A stretch of DNA of 64,000 nucleotides from Cloacibacterium sp047601505 (GCF_047601505.1 NZ_JASGJD010000001.1:1302001-1366000); one strand, 5' to 3'. Positions 1 through 10,800 are shown, counted from the stretch's first letter. Notes: generated by a model from the sequence alone, not told the origin. Made by a program: numbers and translations.

Positions 1-114
1 ATTATGATTTATATCATCTATTGATTAATAGATTTTGTAAATTAATATTTTAGTTTCAATAGACTTGCATTCTAAATCGTTACCTCAAAAAAAATTACTA
101 ATTTTGATTTTAGA

Positions 115-2250
115 ATGAATAATAATCTTTTTGACCTCCTAGAAAATACCAGCCGAAACATTTTTTTTACAGGAAAAGCAGGAACAGGAAAAACTACTTT
201 TCTTAATAATTTTGTAAAAAAAACACGCAAAAAACACATTGTAGTGGCTCCTACAGGTATTGCTGCCATTAATGCTGGTGGCGTTACTATTCATTCTATG
301 TTTGGGTTTCCGCTTAGAACTTTCGTCCCTACTTTAGACCGAATTGATGGTAATCTTGCCATGAATATTCCAGATTTGATGCAGCATTTTAAATATCGAA
401 AAGATAAATTAAAATTGCTGAGAGAGGTAGAAGTAATCATTATAGATGAGGTTTCTATGTTGCGAGCCGATGTTTTAGATATGATGGATTTTTCTCTAAG
501 ACACATTAGGAGAAATCCTCAGAAATTTGGAGGCGTACAGATGCTTTTTATTGGAGATTTGTACCAGCTTCCGCCAGTTGTAAGAGACGAGAACGAATAT
601 ATTATGAAAAAATATTACGCTTCTCCGTTCTTTTTTGATGCTTTTGCACTTCAGGATACCAATCTTCTTACAATTGAATTAACCAAAGTTTACAGGCAGA
701 CAGATGAAACTTTTCTTGAAATTTTAAATGAAATAAGAGACGGAAATCTTTCTACAGAACATTACGAAAAACTCCACGAAAGATTTCTCCCAGATTTTGA
801 ACCAAAAGAAGAATCTTACGTTTATCTCTCTTCTCATAATAGAATTGCAGATAATATTAATAGTAAAAAACTTGAAGAATTGGGCGGGAAATCTCACTTT
901 TTCAAAGCGAGTATTGTTGGAGATTTTAAAGACAGTCAGTATCCTATAGACGAAACTTTAGAATTGAAAATTGGCGCTCAAATTATGTTTATCAGAAACG
1001 ATGCTTCTCAAGAAAAGAAATATTTCAATGGTAAATTGGCAGAAGTAGTAGATTTAGATGAAGAAGAAATTTGGGTAAGAATAGATGGAGACAACGAAGA
1101 TTACAAACTGAAAAAGGAAGTTTGGGAACAAAAAAAATATACTTTAGACGACCAAAAAAATATAGACGAACAAGTTTTGGGCAGTTTCGAGCAATATCCT
1201 GTTCGCTTGGCTTGGGCGGTTACCATTCATAAATCTCAAGGGCTTACTTTTGACAGATTGATGATAGATGCGGGGAAATCTTTCGCTTCGGGGCAAGTGT
1301 ATGTTGCGCTTTCGCGTTGCAGAACTTTAGAAGGAATTGTGCTAAAATCTAAAATCACCAAAGATGTTATTTTTAGTGATAAAAGAGTTTCTCAGTTTCA
1401 AGATTCTACCAATGCAAACGATCAAATTGAAGAAATTTTAAATTCTGAAAAATATGATTATAGCATCCGAAAAGTTCTTAGATATTTAGATATAATTTGG
1501 ATAAAAGATGCTTTAGAAACTTGGAATATAGCTTCTAAACAAAGCAAATTTGTAGATCAACAAAAAGCATATCAACTGTATTTTGCACTGAAAACATCTG
1601 CTGAGAATTTAACGGATATTTATCTTAAATTCGAGAAAATTATTTGGCAAAAAACTAAAAAGTTCATTCAAAATCAAGAAGAATGGAAAGAAATAGAATT
1701 TAAAGCAGAAGGTGCTGTAAATTTCTTTTTCGGGAAGGTAAACGAAGAAATTTTTAAGCCTTTTAAAGAATTTTATGCCGAAACAAAAGGCGTGAAAGGT
1801 TTAAAATTATACAACGAAGATACCAGAACGTTGCTAGATGATTTGGAAGAATATCTGAATGATTTAAAAAACGTACATTTGTTAGAGAAACCACTTTTCG
1901 ACAAAAAAAATGACGAGAAAATTTCTACAAAAGTTCTGAAAATTCCAACACAAAATGTTACTTTTCAGTTGTTTGAACAAGGAAAATCTATTGGCGAAAT
2001 TGCTAAAGAAAGAGGCGTTTTGGTACAGACAATTTTTGGACATTTGGCAAAATTTGTGGAAAATGGTTCTTTGGAGATTGAACGAATTGTAGCAAAAGAG
2101 TACATACAAGATTTTGAGATTTTTTTCAATACAAAATTCAAAGAAAATCCAGAAAAATATGAAAGTCTCAACGATTTAAAAAGAGATTTGCCTCACATGG
2201 AATTTCACGAATTAAGGGTTTTGAGAGATTATTTTAAAAATAATAGTTAG
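115..2250 (+). CDS. Pif1/RecD2-like superfamily 1 DNA helicase with C-terminal helix-turn-helix
   Basis: A 711-residue ATP-dependent helicase of the Pif1/RecD-like group, expected to unwind DNA in the cytoplasm. Visible motifs are the Walker A GKAGTGKTT (residues 20-28), APTGIAA (45-51), the Walker B DEVSM (111-115), VTIHKSQGLTF (369-379) and YVALSRCRT (396-404), in the order expected for this helicase family. The last hundred residues leave the helicase fold. Residues about 616-665 (FEQGKSIGEIAKERG and onward) look like the helix-turn-helix domain often found at the end of RecQ- and Pif1-type proteins. The start at 115 is the only early Met in frame, and Walker A lies at the normal distance from it. 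A TAnnTTTG box at 99-106 sits just before the start. Family is confident; the physiological substrate is unknown. Confidence 0.9.
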   Translation: MNNNLFDLLENTSRNIFFTGKAGTGKTTFLNNFVKKTRKKHIVVAPTGIAAINAGGVTIHSMFGFPLRTFVPTLDRIDGNLAMNIPDLMQHFKYRKDKLKLLREVEVIIIDEVSMLRADVLDMMDFSLRHIRRNPQKFGGVQMLFIGDLYQLPPVVRDENEYIMKKYYASPFFFDAFALQDTNLLTIELTKVYRQTDETFLEILNEIRDGNLSTEHYEKLHERFLPDFEPKEESYVYLSSHNRIADNINSKKLEELGGKSHFFKASIVGDFKDSQYPIDETLELKIGAQIMFIRNDASQEKKYFNGKLAEVVDLDEEEIWVRIDGDNEDYKLKKEVWEQKKYTLDDQKNIDEQVLGSFEQYPVRLAWAVTIHKSQGLTFDRLMIDAGKSFASGQVYVALSRCRTLEGIVLKSKITKDVIFSDKRVSQFQDSTNANDQIEEILNSEKYDYSIRKVLRYLDIIWIKDALETWNIASKQSKFVDQQKAYQLYFALKTSAENLTDIYLKFEKIIWQKTKKFIQNQEEWKEIEFKAEGAVNFFFGKVNEEIFKPFKEFYAETKGVKGLKLYNEDTRTLLDDLEEYLNDLKNVHLLEKPLFDKKNDEKISTKVLKIPTQNVTFQLFEQGKSIGEIAKERGVLVQTIFGHLAKFVENGSLEIERIVAKEYIQDFEIFFNTKFKENPEKYESLNDLKRDLPHMEFHELRVLRDYFKNNS

Positions 2251-2322
2251 AAATTAGACGCTTATACTTCGTTCAGCGCGAAAAAAAAATAGAATAAAAC
2301 ACGAATAAAAAATTTAAAAATT

Positions 2323-3126
2323 ATGAAAATTGCCATTTTAGGAGCCGGAAACATGGGAGTAGCTTTTTCTCGTTCATTTTTAAAATATGAATTGGTGAAA
2401 CCTCATCATTTACAATTGATTATAAGAGGCGAAAAAAAAGTTGGGAAAATAAAAAAAGAGTTTCCCGAAGTGCAAATTTCTAATTTTGAAGAAGCTAATG
2501 TAGAAGATGCAGACTTAATTGTTGTTTCGGTGAAACCGCAAGATTTTCAGTATGTTGCAGAAAATCTTCCGTTTCAGTTAAAAGACCATCAAATGGTACT
2601 TTCTATAATGGCTGGTGTAAAAATTGAAAAAATTCAACAAGCTTTGCATCATAAAAATGTAGTGAGAGCAATGCCAAATTCTCCTACTTTAATTGGTATG
2701 GGAATTACGGGTTACACCGCCGCGGAAGGCATTACATTTAACCAAATTTTACAAATTGAAAGATTGCTCAACAGTACTGGTAGAGCTGTTTATCTGGAAG
2801 AAGAAGATTTGCTAGATTCTGTTACAGCGCTCAGCGGAAGCGGTCCGGCTTATTTCTATTATTTTGTAGATGCAATGATAAAAGCAGGTACAAAAATGGG
2901 AATTAACGAAAATCTTTCGAAGCTTTTTGTGAAACAAACCATGGTTGGCGCTTATCATCTCATCAATAATTCTGATAAAAATCTGGACGAATTGATAAAA
3001 GAAGTTGCCTCAAAAGGCGGAACTACAGAAGCTGCTTTACAAGTTTTCAACGAAAATTCTCTTAAAGAAATTGTAGAAAACGGAATTTTTGCAGCAGAAA
3101 ATCGTGCAAAAGAATTGAATGGTTAG
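2323..3126 (+). CDS. proC: Pyrroline-5-carboxylate reductase
   Basis: Catalyses the last step of proline synthesis, reduction of 1-pyrroline-5-carboxylate by NAD(P)H. The 267-residue protein has the N-terminal Rossmann motif GAGNMG (7-12), VSVKPQ, AMPNSP, and the family signature near residue 169 (ALSGSGPAYFYYFVDAM). Its length matches the usual 260-280. The final codons overlap the end of the convergent ABC-F gene by 4 nt, so the two transcripts converge with no room for a separate terminator. No frameshift or missing motif is visible. Confidence 0.96.
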   Translation: MKIAILGAGNMGVAFSRSFLKYELVKPHHLQLIIRGEKKVGKIKKEFPEVQISNFEEANVEDADLIVVSVKPQDFQYVAENLPFQLKDHQMVLSIMAGVKIEKIQQALHHKNVVRAMPNSPTLIGMGITGYTAAEGITFNQILQIERLLNSTGRAVYLEEEDLLDSVTALSGSGPAYFYYFVDAMIKAGTKMGINENLSKLFVKQTMVGAYHLINNSDKNLDELIKEVASKGGTTEAALQVFNENSLKEIVENGIFAAENRAKELNG

Positions 3127-5006
3127 CCCATCATTTCTTGTAATTCTAGCCAACGCAATTCGTGCTCTTCTAGTTTTTCAGAAATAGATTCTAATTCTGC
3201 AGATAATTTTGCAATCTGTTCATAATCAGATTCATTGTTGAGTTTTTCTAGAATTTTTGCTCGTTTTGCTTCCAACTCGGGCATTTCTTTTTCTATGGTT
3301 TCTAGCTCTCGCTGTTCTTTGAAAGAAAGTTTTTTCTTTACTGGAATTTGGTTGTTGGTTGTTGGTTTTGGCTCACTTTGCGGAGTTGAAGTGTCAGATT
3401 TCTGACTTCTGTCTTCCGACTTCTGACTTTCACGATATTCCGAAAAATTCCCAACAAAATCTTTTACTTTACCTTCGCCTTCAAAAGCCAAAACATGGTC
3501 CACAATTCTATCCATAAAATAACGGTCGTGTGAAACGATAATTAAACTTCCCTGAAAATTCAGTAAAAAGTTTTCTAAAACCGTCAGAGTTGGCAAATCC
3601 AAATCGTTGGTTGGTTCATCAAAAATCAAAAAATTTGGATTTTGATACAATACGTACATCAAATGTAATCTACGTTTTTCGCCACCCGAAAGTTTAGAAA
3701 TGGGAGAATATTGCGTTTGGTCATCAAACAAGAAAAGCCTTAGAAACTGCGAAGCAGAAATGGTTCTTCCGTTGGCTAAAGGAAAATTTTCTGAAATTTC
3801 TCTAATAAAATCGATAACACGTTCATCTTCTTTAAATTGTAAACCTTTTTGCGAAAAATATCCGAATTTGATGGTTTCACCGGTTTCTATTTCGCCAGAA
3901 TCTTTTGGTTCAAAACCTTGAATAATGTTGAGAAGTGTAGATTTTCCGGCTCCGTTTTTTCCTATGATTCCTATTTTTTCGCCTCTTTGAAATTGGTAAG
4001 AAAAATCTTTAAGTAAAACTAAATTTCCAAAACTTTTGTTGATGTTTTTCAGTTCCAGAATTTTATTTCCCAATCTTTTCATCTCAAAATCGAGTTCCAA
4101 AGATTGTTTTTTTGTATTAGTTTTGGCTACTTTTTCGGTGTCGTAGAAAGCATCAATTCTAGATTTAGATTTGGTGGTTCTTGCTTTTGGTTGGCGGCGC
4201 ATCCATTCTAATTCTTTTCTGTAAAGGTTGTTGGCTTTGTCAATCGTTGCATTGAGGTTGTCTTCTCTAATCATTTTATTTTCGAGGTAAGTAGCGTAAC
4301 TCCCATTATGAAAATATAAATTTTTGTCTTCCATTTCCCAAATAATATCGCAAACAGAATCTAGAAAATATCTATCGTGAGTTACGAGAAGTAATGTAAT
4401 TTTTTCTTTACTCAGATAATTTTCTAGCCATTCTACCATTTCCACATCAAGGTGATTGGTAGGTTCGTCCATAATGAGAAGAGTATGTGTGTGTTGCGCT
4501 CTGGTTTCCGTCAATAATTTTGCCAAAGCAACACGTTTTATCTGTCCACCCGAAAGTTTTCCCATTTTAGCAGACAAATCAGTAATTTTAAGCTGAGAAA
4601 GAATTTGTTTCATTTCATTTTCAAGGTCCCAAGCTTTTTGGATTTCCATTTCTGCTATGGCTTTTTCCATTTCTTCAGGATTTTCGGAAATGAGAGAAGC
4701 ATGGTATTTTTTTAAAGCTAAAATTGGTGGAGAATCTAGCGTCATCATAAATTTATCAATGGATAAATCTGAATTGAATTCAATTTCTTGGTCGAACAAA
4801 ACCACCTGAATGTCTTTATTAATGATTACAGTGCCAGAATCTGCAATCTCTTTTCCCAATAAAATTTTGAGAAGTGTAGATTTTCCGCTGCCGTTTTTGG
4901 CAACAATGGCAATTTTGTCTCCTTCGTTAATGTTGAAAGAAATATTCTCAAAAAGAGTTTTAATGCCGTAAGATTTAGAAAGATTTTCTGCGGAAACGTA
5001 ATTCAT
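3123..5006 (-). CDS. ABC-F family ATPase (Uup/EttA-like)
   Basis: A soluble twin-ATPase without membrane segments. ABC-F proteins generally act on the ribosome, and Uup-type members protect or rescue translation. The 627 residues contain Walker A KNGSGKST (about 37-44), the first LSGGQ signature, LLIMDEPTNHLDV, an interdomain arm, a second Walker A KNGAGKST, LSGGEKRR and FDEPTNDLDL. A C-terminal coiled coil follows (LSFKEQRELETIEKEMPELEAKR to the end), as in Uup. The linker before the coiled coil is low-complexity, rich in S, Q, K, T and P, and is encoded by short repeated DNA (see findings). The assignment to Uup rather than another ABC-F subtype is inferred from the C-terminal coiled coil. 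Confidence 0.93.
   Translation of the reverse strand: MNYVSAENLSKSYGIKTLFENISFNINEGDKIAIVAKNGSGKSTLLKILLGKEIADSGTVIINKDIQVVLFDQEIEFNSDLSIDKFMMTLDSPPILALKKYHASLISENPEEMEKAIAEMEIQKAWDLENEMKQILSQLKITDLSAKMGKLSGGQIKRVALAKLLTETRAQHTHTLLIMDEPTNHLDVEMVEWLENYLSKEKITLLLVTHDRYFLDSVCDIIWEMEDKNLYFHNGSYATYLENKMIREDNLNATIDKANNLYRKELEWMRRQPKARTTKSKSRIDAFYDTEKVAKTNTKKQSLELDFEMKRLGNKILELKNINKSFGNLVLLKDFSYQFQRGEKIGIIGKNGAGKSTLLNIIQGFEPKDSGEIETGETIKFGYFSQKGLQFKEDERVIDFIREISENFPLANGRTISASQFLRLFLFDDQTQYSPISKLSGGEKRRLHLMYVLYQNPNFLIFDEPTNDLDLPTLTVLENFLLNFQGSLIIVSHDRYFMDRIVDHVLAFEGEGKVKDFVGNFSEYRESQKSEDRSQKSDTSTPQSEPKPTTNNQIPVKKKLSFKEQRELETIEKEMPELEAKRAKILEKLNNESDYEQIAKLSAELESISEKLEEHELRWLELQEMMG
3346..3431 (+). repeat. 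Simple-repeat tract inside the ABC-F gene
   Basis: Two low-complexity blocks lie within the coding sequence. One is a TTGGTTG-type tandem run (about 3346-3372). The other is an imperfect array built on TTCTGACTTC / TCTTCCGACTTC (3392-3431). Arrays like the second are common between genes in related genomes. Here both are translated in frame into the Ser/Gln/Asn/Thr-rich linker before the terminal coiled coil, with no frameshift. Confidence 0.6.
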
Positions 5007-5102
5007 TTAATAGAAAATTGAGTGTTGAAAATTGAAAATTTTTGCGAAAATACGAAAATGATATTTGTTATTTAGATTTCGGTAATAAATTGTTTTATTT
5101 AG

Positions 5103-5110
5103 TACATTTG
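5103..5110 (+). promoter_or_regulatory. Candidate -7 box for the alpha/beta hydrolase gene
   Basis: TACATTTG fits the Bacteroidetes -7 consensus TAnnTTTG. The best upstream partner is a mismatched TTTC at 5077-5080, 22 bp away. Transcription would begin only a few bases before the ATG at 5124. Confidence 0.4.
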
Positions 5111-5123
5111 ATGAAAAGTTAGT

Positions 5124-5906
5124 ATGAAAAAATATATTACAGTTCTATTGAATTTCTTTTTCTTTATGGTAGTTTTTTCTCAAACTCCAGAATATGGTAA
5201 TAATCCAAAAGTGGGTAAAATTCTTCACCTGAAAGATGCTAATATTTACTATGAAATTTATGGAAAAGGAGAGCCGTTGTTTCTGCTTCATGGCAATGGA
5301 GGAAGTATAGAAGCCTTTAAACAAGAAATTCCAGAATTGTCTAAACATTTTACTGTAATTGCGATGGATACTCGTGCGCAAGGTAAAAGTACAGATACTT
5401 CTTTAGAACCTTTAACGTATCGTAAATTTGCCGAAGATGTAAAAGCTTTGGCTGATACTTTAAAATTGAGAAAAATTAATATTCTTGGTTGGAGTGATGG
5501 AGGAAATACAGGTATTGAATTTGCTATAAAATATCCAAAAAGAATTAAAAAATTGATTACGAGTGGAGCAAATGTATTTCCGGATGGAGTAGGGAAGCTG
5601 GAAGTGAAAAATATGAAGAGAGATGCTGCTAAAATGAAGGCTGAAAACAAGCCGGAAAGAGAAATTAGATTGTTGCAATTGATGATTGATGAACCACAAA
5701 TTACCAAAGAACAGTTGAATAATATTAAAGCTAAAGTTTTGGTGCTTGCTGGCGATAGAGACCTTATAGAAAGAGCTCATACAGAATATATTGCGAAGGA
5801 AATTCCAAAGTCGAAGCTTAAAATTTTTAAAGATACTTCTCACGGTGTTCCTATTGAAAAAGCAGACGAACTGAATCAGGATGTAATTCAGTTCATCCAA
5901 AAATAG
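5124..5906 (+). CDS. Exported alpha/beta-fold hydrolase
   Basis: A 260-residue hydrolase of the alpha/beta superfamily with a Sec signal peptide (hydrophobic run ending near FSQ, about residue 20), so it is probably periplasmic. Visible features are the oxyanion segment HGNGGS (about 55-60), the nucleophile elbow G-W-S-D-G with Ser124, a late Asp in AGDRDLI (about residue 210) and the His in TSHGVP (about 238). Together these form a complete Ser-Asp-His triad. Substrate cannot be read from the sequence; esters or small amides are plausible. A TAnnTTTG box lies just upstream. The gene stands alone and converges on the HopJ-like gene. Confidence 0.88.
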   Translation: MKKYITVLLNFFFFMVVFSQTPEYGNNPKVGKILHLKDANIYYEIYGKGEPLFLLHGNGGSIEAFKQEIPELSKHFTVIAMDTRAQGKSTDTSLEPLTYRKFAEDVKALADTLKLRKINILGWSDGGNTGIEFAIKYPKRIKKLITSGANVFPDGVGKLEVKNMKRDAAKMKAENKPEREIRLLQLMIDEPQITKEQLNNIKAKVLVLAGDRDLIERAHTEYIAKEIPKSKLKIFKDTSHGVPIEKADELNQDVIQFIQK

Positions 5907-5908
5907 TG

Positions 5909-6241
5909 TTATTTTTTCTTTAGAGCTTCTCCGTCAAATGAAATTCCGTCCCAACCGAATTCTATAAAATTTCTGATGTTTTGGTGGTCTGTTCCGTCTG
6001 GATTTTTGATAACATCTTCTCTGTAGAATTCTCCAAATAATGTTAAAGTCTGTTCTTTAGATAAATTTATTTGTTTAGCGAAACTAAAAACTTTACAAGA
6101 ACCATTGTTTTGATTGACTTCGTTGATGGTATTTCCATTGGTGAATTTTGTTGGCGTGAAATCATAATTTTCGTCAATGTAAGCAATTACGTCTTTGAAA
6201 ATTATCGTTTCTGGAGATTTTTCTAATTGTTCTAAAATCAT
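5909..6241 (-). CDS. HopJ type III effector family protein
   Basis: A 110-residue soluble protein with the pattern typical of the HopJ family: an N-terminal ETIIFKDVIAYIDENYDFTPTKF segment, NGSCKVFSFAK in the middle, and a C-terminal HQNIRNFIEFGWDGISF stretch. The family was named after a Pseudomonas effector, but most members are in bacteria with no type III secretion and their role is unknown. No signal peptide or secretion gene is nearby, so a housekeeping function is more likely than virulence. The stop lies 2 nt from the convergent hydrolase stop. Confidence 0.8.
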   Translation of the reverse strand: MILEQLEKSPETIIFKDVIAYIDENYDFTPTKFTNGNTINEVNQNNGSCKVFSFAKQINLSKEQTLTLFGEFYREDVIKNPDGTDHQNIRNFIEFGWDGISFDGEALKKK

Positions 6242-6322
6242 TTCTTAAAATTTTTTCAAAAATAAAGATTTCATTTTCGTTGCCAAAAAATAACTAAAAT
6301 TTAAAAAATCAATTTAAAAACG

Positions 6323-6348
6323 AAAAGCCACCTCGAAAGATGACTTTT
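6323..6348 (-). terminator. Rho-independent terminator of the RND efflux operon
   Basis: Read leftward, AAAAGTCATCT pairs with AGGTGGCTTTT (two G-U pairs) around a TTCG loop and is followed by a T run. It lies about 35 nt past the stop of the outer-membrane factor gene. Confidence 0.75.
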
Positions 6349-6381
6349 CTAAGAAAAAAATGTACTAAACAAGAGAGAAAT

Positions 6382-7839
6382 TTACTTCCACCCTCCTCCG
6401 AGGCTTCTGTAAATTTGTACAACGGAAGCAAGTTGTTTCTTTTTAGTTTCTATTAGATCTAGTTTTGCTTCCAGTACATCTCTTTGTGTCATTAAAACTT
6501 CAAAATAATCTGCTCTAGCAGCTTTGAACAAGTCGTTTGCAGCATCAATAGCTTTGTTGAGCGCTTGTACTTGTTGGTTTTGCATACTAAAGTTTTTTTG
6601 AAGATTGTCTATATTAGAAATTTGTGTATTTACTTCTAAATAAGCTCCCAAAACGGTTTTTTCGTATTCGTATAAAGATTGAATTTGTCTTGCATTGGCA
6701 CTTGCAAATTCAGCTTGTATTGCATTTTTATTGATGAGTGGTGCTGCCATATCTGCTGCCAAATTATACAAAAGAGATTCAGGGATTTTCACCAAATAAG
6801 TTGGTTTGAAAGCTTCTAAACCTACACCAGCACTAATTTCAAATTTTGGAAAAAATTCTGCTCTGGCAATTTTTACATCTAATTTAGAAGCATCTAATTC
6901 TAGTTCGGCTTGTTTTATATCAGGTCTGTTTGCTAAAAGCTGAGACGGAATTCCGGTGTAAACATCTGCAATATTTTCCGTCATAAAAACAGATTTGTCT
7001 CTAGGGATTTCCTGAGGATATCTTCCCAAAAGGAAGTTAATTTTGTTTTCGGTTTCCTTTATTTGTTGAAGAATTTCGTATTCTTTATTTTGGGTTGATA
7101 AAACTTCCGCTTGAAACTTTTGTACTGCCAATTCTGTAGAACGAGCAGCTTCTTTTTGAATTTTTACCACTTCTAAAGCATTTTTCTGAATTTTTATCGT
7201 CTGTCTAATAATATCTAATTGATTGTCTAGTGATAGTAATTCGTAATAAGAGCTAGAAATTTCTGCGACTAAATTGGTAACCACGAAATTTTTTCCTTCT
7301 ACTGTTGCTAAATATCTATCTACAGCAGCTTTGCTAGAGTTTCTAAGTTTTTTCCAAACATCTACTTCCCAGTTTGCAACGGCACCAATTGCGAAATTAC
7401 CAAGTGGGTCTGGCATTTCTTTTCCGGGTTCTATTTCTGTAGTAGCATCACCAGCGCCTTGGCTGGTATATCTTCCAACTTTATCTACACTTGCACCAGC
7501 TTGAAGCGAAACCGAAGGTAAAAGTGCTCCTTTTTTTACTCTGATGTCATTTTTAGCAATTTCAATTTCTTGCAATTGAATGTTCAGTTCTTGATTGCTG
7601 TGCAAGGCTTTGTCAATCAAATCTTTTAAATATTTGTCTTTGTAAAATTCTTGCCAAGGTTTTACAGCAATATTGGTAGTGTCAGCAGCAAGTGCGGTAT
7701 AACTTGCACTTGGTTGATATATTTCCGGAAGAGTCGTTTTTGCATTGTTTTCTACAATTGCAGGTGCTTTGCAACCTATTACCAATAAAAGTAATAAGGC
7801 TGAAAGTGTTATTTTGTATATTTTTGAAAAATTATTCAT
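6382..7839 (-). CDS. RND efflux outer-membrane lipoprotein (NodT/OprM-type TolC family)
   Basis: The outer-membrane exit duct of a tripartite efflux pump. The 485 residues begin with a lipoprotein signal ending LLVIGC (Cys about 23), followed by two TolC-type repeats of long alpha helices and short beta segments. Family landmarks include ANWEVDVWKKLRN (about 155-167), LLANRPDIKQAELELDASKLDVKIARAEFFP and the terminal VQIYRSLGGGW. The start overlaps the end of the pump gene by 8 nt, so the pair is translationally coupled. It is the last gene of the operon and a terminator follows. The length is normal for NodT-like factors. Confidence 0.93.
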   Translation of the reverse strand: MNNFSKIYKITLSALLLLLVIGCKAPAIVENNAKTTLPEIYQPSASYTALAADTTNIAVKPWQEFYKDKYLKDLIDKALHSNQELNIQLQEIEIAKNDIRVKKGALLPSVSLQAGASVDKVGRYTSQGAGDATTEIEPGKEMPDPLGNFAIGAVANWEVDVWKKLRNSSKAAVDRYLATVEGKNFVVTNLVAEISSSYYELLSLDNQLDIIRQTIKIQKNALEVVKIQKEAARSTELAVQKFQAEVLSTQNKEYEILQQIKETENKINFLLGRYPQEIPRDKSVFMTENIADVYTGIPSQLLANRPDIKQAELELDASKLDVKIARAEFFPKFEISAGVGLEAFKPTYLVKIPESLLYNLAADMAAPLINKNAIQAEFASANARQIQSLYEYEKTVLGAYLEVNTQISNIDNLQKNFSMQNQQVQALNKAIDAANDLFKAARADYFEVLMTQRDVLEAKLDLIETKKKQLASVVQIYRSLGGGWK

Positions 7840-10800
7840 TGGTGAAATCTTCTGTTAAAGGGTTTTCTTCTTCTTCTCTTACAAATTTGTATTTCTCTGC
7901 AATGGTTGCAAAAATGTAGTACAAACCTGGGATTACAAACAATCCGAATACTGTACCGATAAGCATACCACCTGCCGAAGCAGAACCAATAGTTCTATTA
8001 CCTATTGCACCCGGACCAGTTGCAAAAACCAAAGGAAGCAATCCTGCAATAAATGCAAACGAAGTCATTAAAATTGGTCTGAATCTTACTTTAGCTCCTT
8101 CTATAGCAGAGTTGAATGTAGTTTCTCCTTCGCTGTGTTTTTTAGCCGCAAATTCTACAATCAAAACCGCATTTTTGCCGAGTAATCCTATAAGCATTAC
8201 CATTGCAACTTGTGCATAAATGTTATTTTCTAATCCAAATAGAAATAGGAAAAGATATGCTCCACAAATACCTACAACCAGAGATAAAATGATAATTAAA
8301 GGAAGAATAAAACTTTCGTATTGTGCTGATAATATGAGATATACAAAGGTTAGGCAAATTAAGAAAATATAAATTGCTTCATTGCCTCTACCTTCTTCGT
8401 CTTTAGAAATACCTGCCCAATCTATCCCGTAACCTCTAGGCAATGTTTTGTCTGCAACTTCTTTAATCGAGCTAATAGCTTCACCACTACTATAACCTTC
8501 GGCAGCTTGTCCGCTTATTTCTGAAGCATTGTACATATTGTGTCTCGTGATTTCTGAAAGTCCATAAACTTTTTCTAAGTGCATAAATGCTGAAAAAGGT
8601 ACCATTTCGTCTCTGTTGTTTTTTACATAAAGTTTCAAAATATCTTCTGGTAATGCTCTGTATTGAGGAGCTGCTTGAACAATAACTTTGTACTGACGAC
8701 CGAATTTAATGAAACTGATTTCATAGTTACTTCCCAAAAGTGTAGAAAGTGTGTTAGTAGCATTGTCAATAGTTACGCCTTTTTGTTGTGCCAAGTCGTT
8801 ATCAATTTTCATCATATATTGAGGAAAACTAGCACTGTAGAAAGAAAAAACAGAGGAAAGTTCGGGGCGTTTATTCAATTCTTCCACGAAATTTTTGTTC
8901 ACTTCTTCCATTTTTTTATAATCATTAGTGCCATCTTTATCCAAAAGTCTCAATTCAAAACCACCTGCAGCACCATAACCAGGAACGGCTGGCGGTTGGA
9001 AAAACTCTACTTGAGCACCTTTTAAAGATTTAGATTTTTTTTCTAATTCTTCAATAATTTCTAAGGAAGAATGTTTTCTCTCATTCCAAGGTTTTAGGTT
9101 GATAAGGCAAGTACCAGAGTTGGAACCTGTACCTTCTGTAAGAATTTCGTAGCCCGCTAATGCAGAAACAGATTTTACATCATCCATGTCTTCTGTCATT
9201 TTTTGAAGTTGTTCTGCGGCGTTGTTAGTTCTTTCTAGGGATGAACCTGGAGGCGTTTGGATAATGGCGTAAATCATTCCTTGGTCTTCGTTAGGAATAA
9301 ATCCTGAAGGAACATTTCGGTTTAAGATGTAAATTCCAACGCAAAAAATTGCTAAAATCCCGAAGGTTACTGTTCTTCTGTCAACAATTTTGCTTAAAAC
9401 ATTTATGTATTTTAAAGAAGTCTTGTCGAACCATTTGTTAAAACTTTCTACAATATAATTTACCGGTGTTTTCTTTTTGGGTTTCCCGTGTGTATTTCTT
9501 AAAATCATGGCACAAAGGGCAGGAGTAAGCGTAAGTGCTATAATTCCGGAAAGAATAATAGAAGTCGCCATCGTTATAGAAAACTGACGATAGAAAATTC
9601 CTACTGGTCCAGACATGAAAGCTACGGGAATAAATACGGCTGCCATTACAAATGTGATGGCGATAATTGCTCCTCCTACTTCTTCTATGGCTAATTTTGC
9701 AGCTCTTCTTGCGGAGATGTGATGTGTTTCCATCTTCAGGTGTACCGCTTCTATTACCACAATAGCATCATCTACAACAATACCAATCGCCAGAACTAAT
9801 GCGAAGAGCGTTATCAGGTTTAATGTAATGCCGAAAAGTTGCATAAACATAAATGTTCCTACCAACGAAACGGGAACAGCCATTACAGGAATTAAAGTGG
9901 AGCGCCAATCTCCCAAGAATAAGAAGACTACTATAGCAACTAGAATAAATGCTTCGAATAAAGTGTGAACAACTTTTTCTATGGAAGCATCTAAGAAGGT
10001 AGAAACGTCATAAGAAATTTCGTAATCCATTCCTTTTGGAAAAGATTTTTTTAATTCTTCTAATTTTGTTTTTACATCTTTTATTACTTGAGTAGCGTTA
10101 CTTCCGTAAGATTGTTTTAAGACAATTGCAGCAGAAGGTTTGCCATTAATGCTAGAGTAGATGTCGTACATAGAACTCCCGAATTCTATATCTGCTACGT
10201 CTTTTAATCTCAATAATTCACCATCAGGATTGGCTCTTATAACTACGTTTTCGTATTGTTCTTTTGTTGTAAAACGCCCAGAATATTTTAAAACATATTC
10301 AAAAGTTTGAGATCTTTTCCCAGAACTTTCCCCAGTTTTACCTGGTGATGCTTCTAAACTTTGTTGTGCTAAAGCTTCCATTACTTCGTCTGCCGAAATT
10401 TTGTAAGCCAGCATTCGGTCTGGTTTTAGCCAAACTCTCATGGCATATTCTCTATTTCCTAAAATATCTGCAAAACCAACTCCGTCAACTCTTTTTAATT
10501 CTGACAAAAGGTTGATATCTGCATAATTGAAAAGGAATTTTTGGTCAGCTTTTTTATCAGTACTGAAAAGATTTACGTACATCAACATATTGCTCTCTTC
10601 TCTACTAATTTTCACGCCTTCTCTTACCACCAAAGGAGGTAATTTATTAACTACGGAAGCAACTCTGTTTTGAACATTTAATGATGCTTGATTTGGGTCT
10701 GTTCCTAAGTTAAAAACTACTTGAATAGAAGCTTCGCCGTCGTTACCAGCATCTGAAGCCATATATTTCATTCCGGGAGTTCCATTTAGAGCTCTTTCTA

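Noticed and set aside
5288..5900. Two leftward open frames inside the alpha/beta hydrolase gene
   Set aside because: The sense strand encodes a complete hydrolase with its catalytic triad; the antisense frames are low-complexity and Phe/Ile/Ser-rich.
5909..6241. HopJ-like protein as a type III effector
   Set aside because: No secretion genes or signals nearby, and family members are common in non-pathogens.
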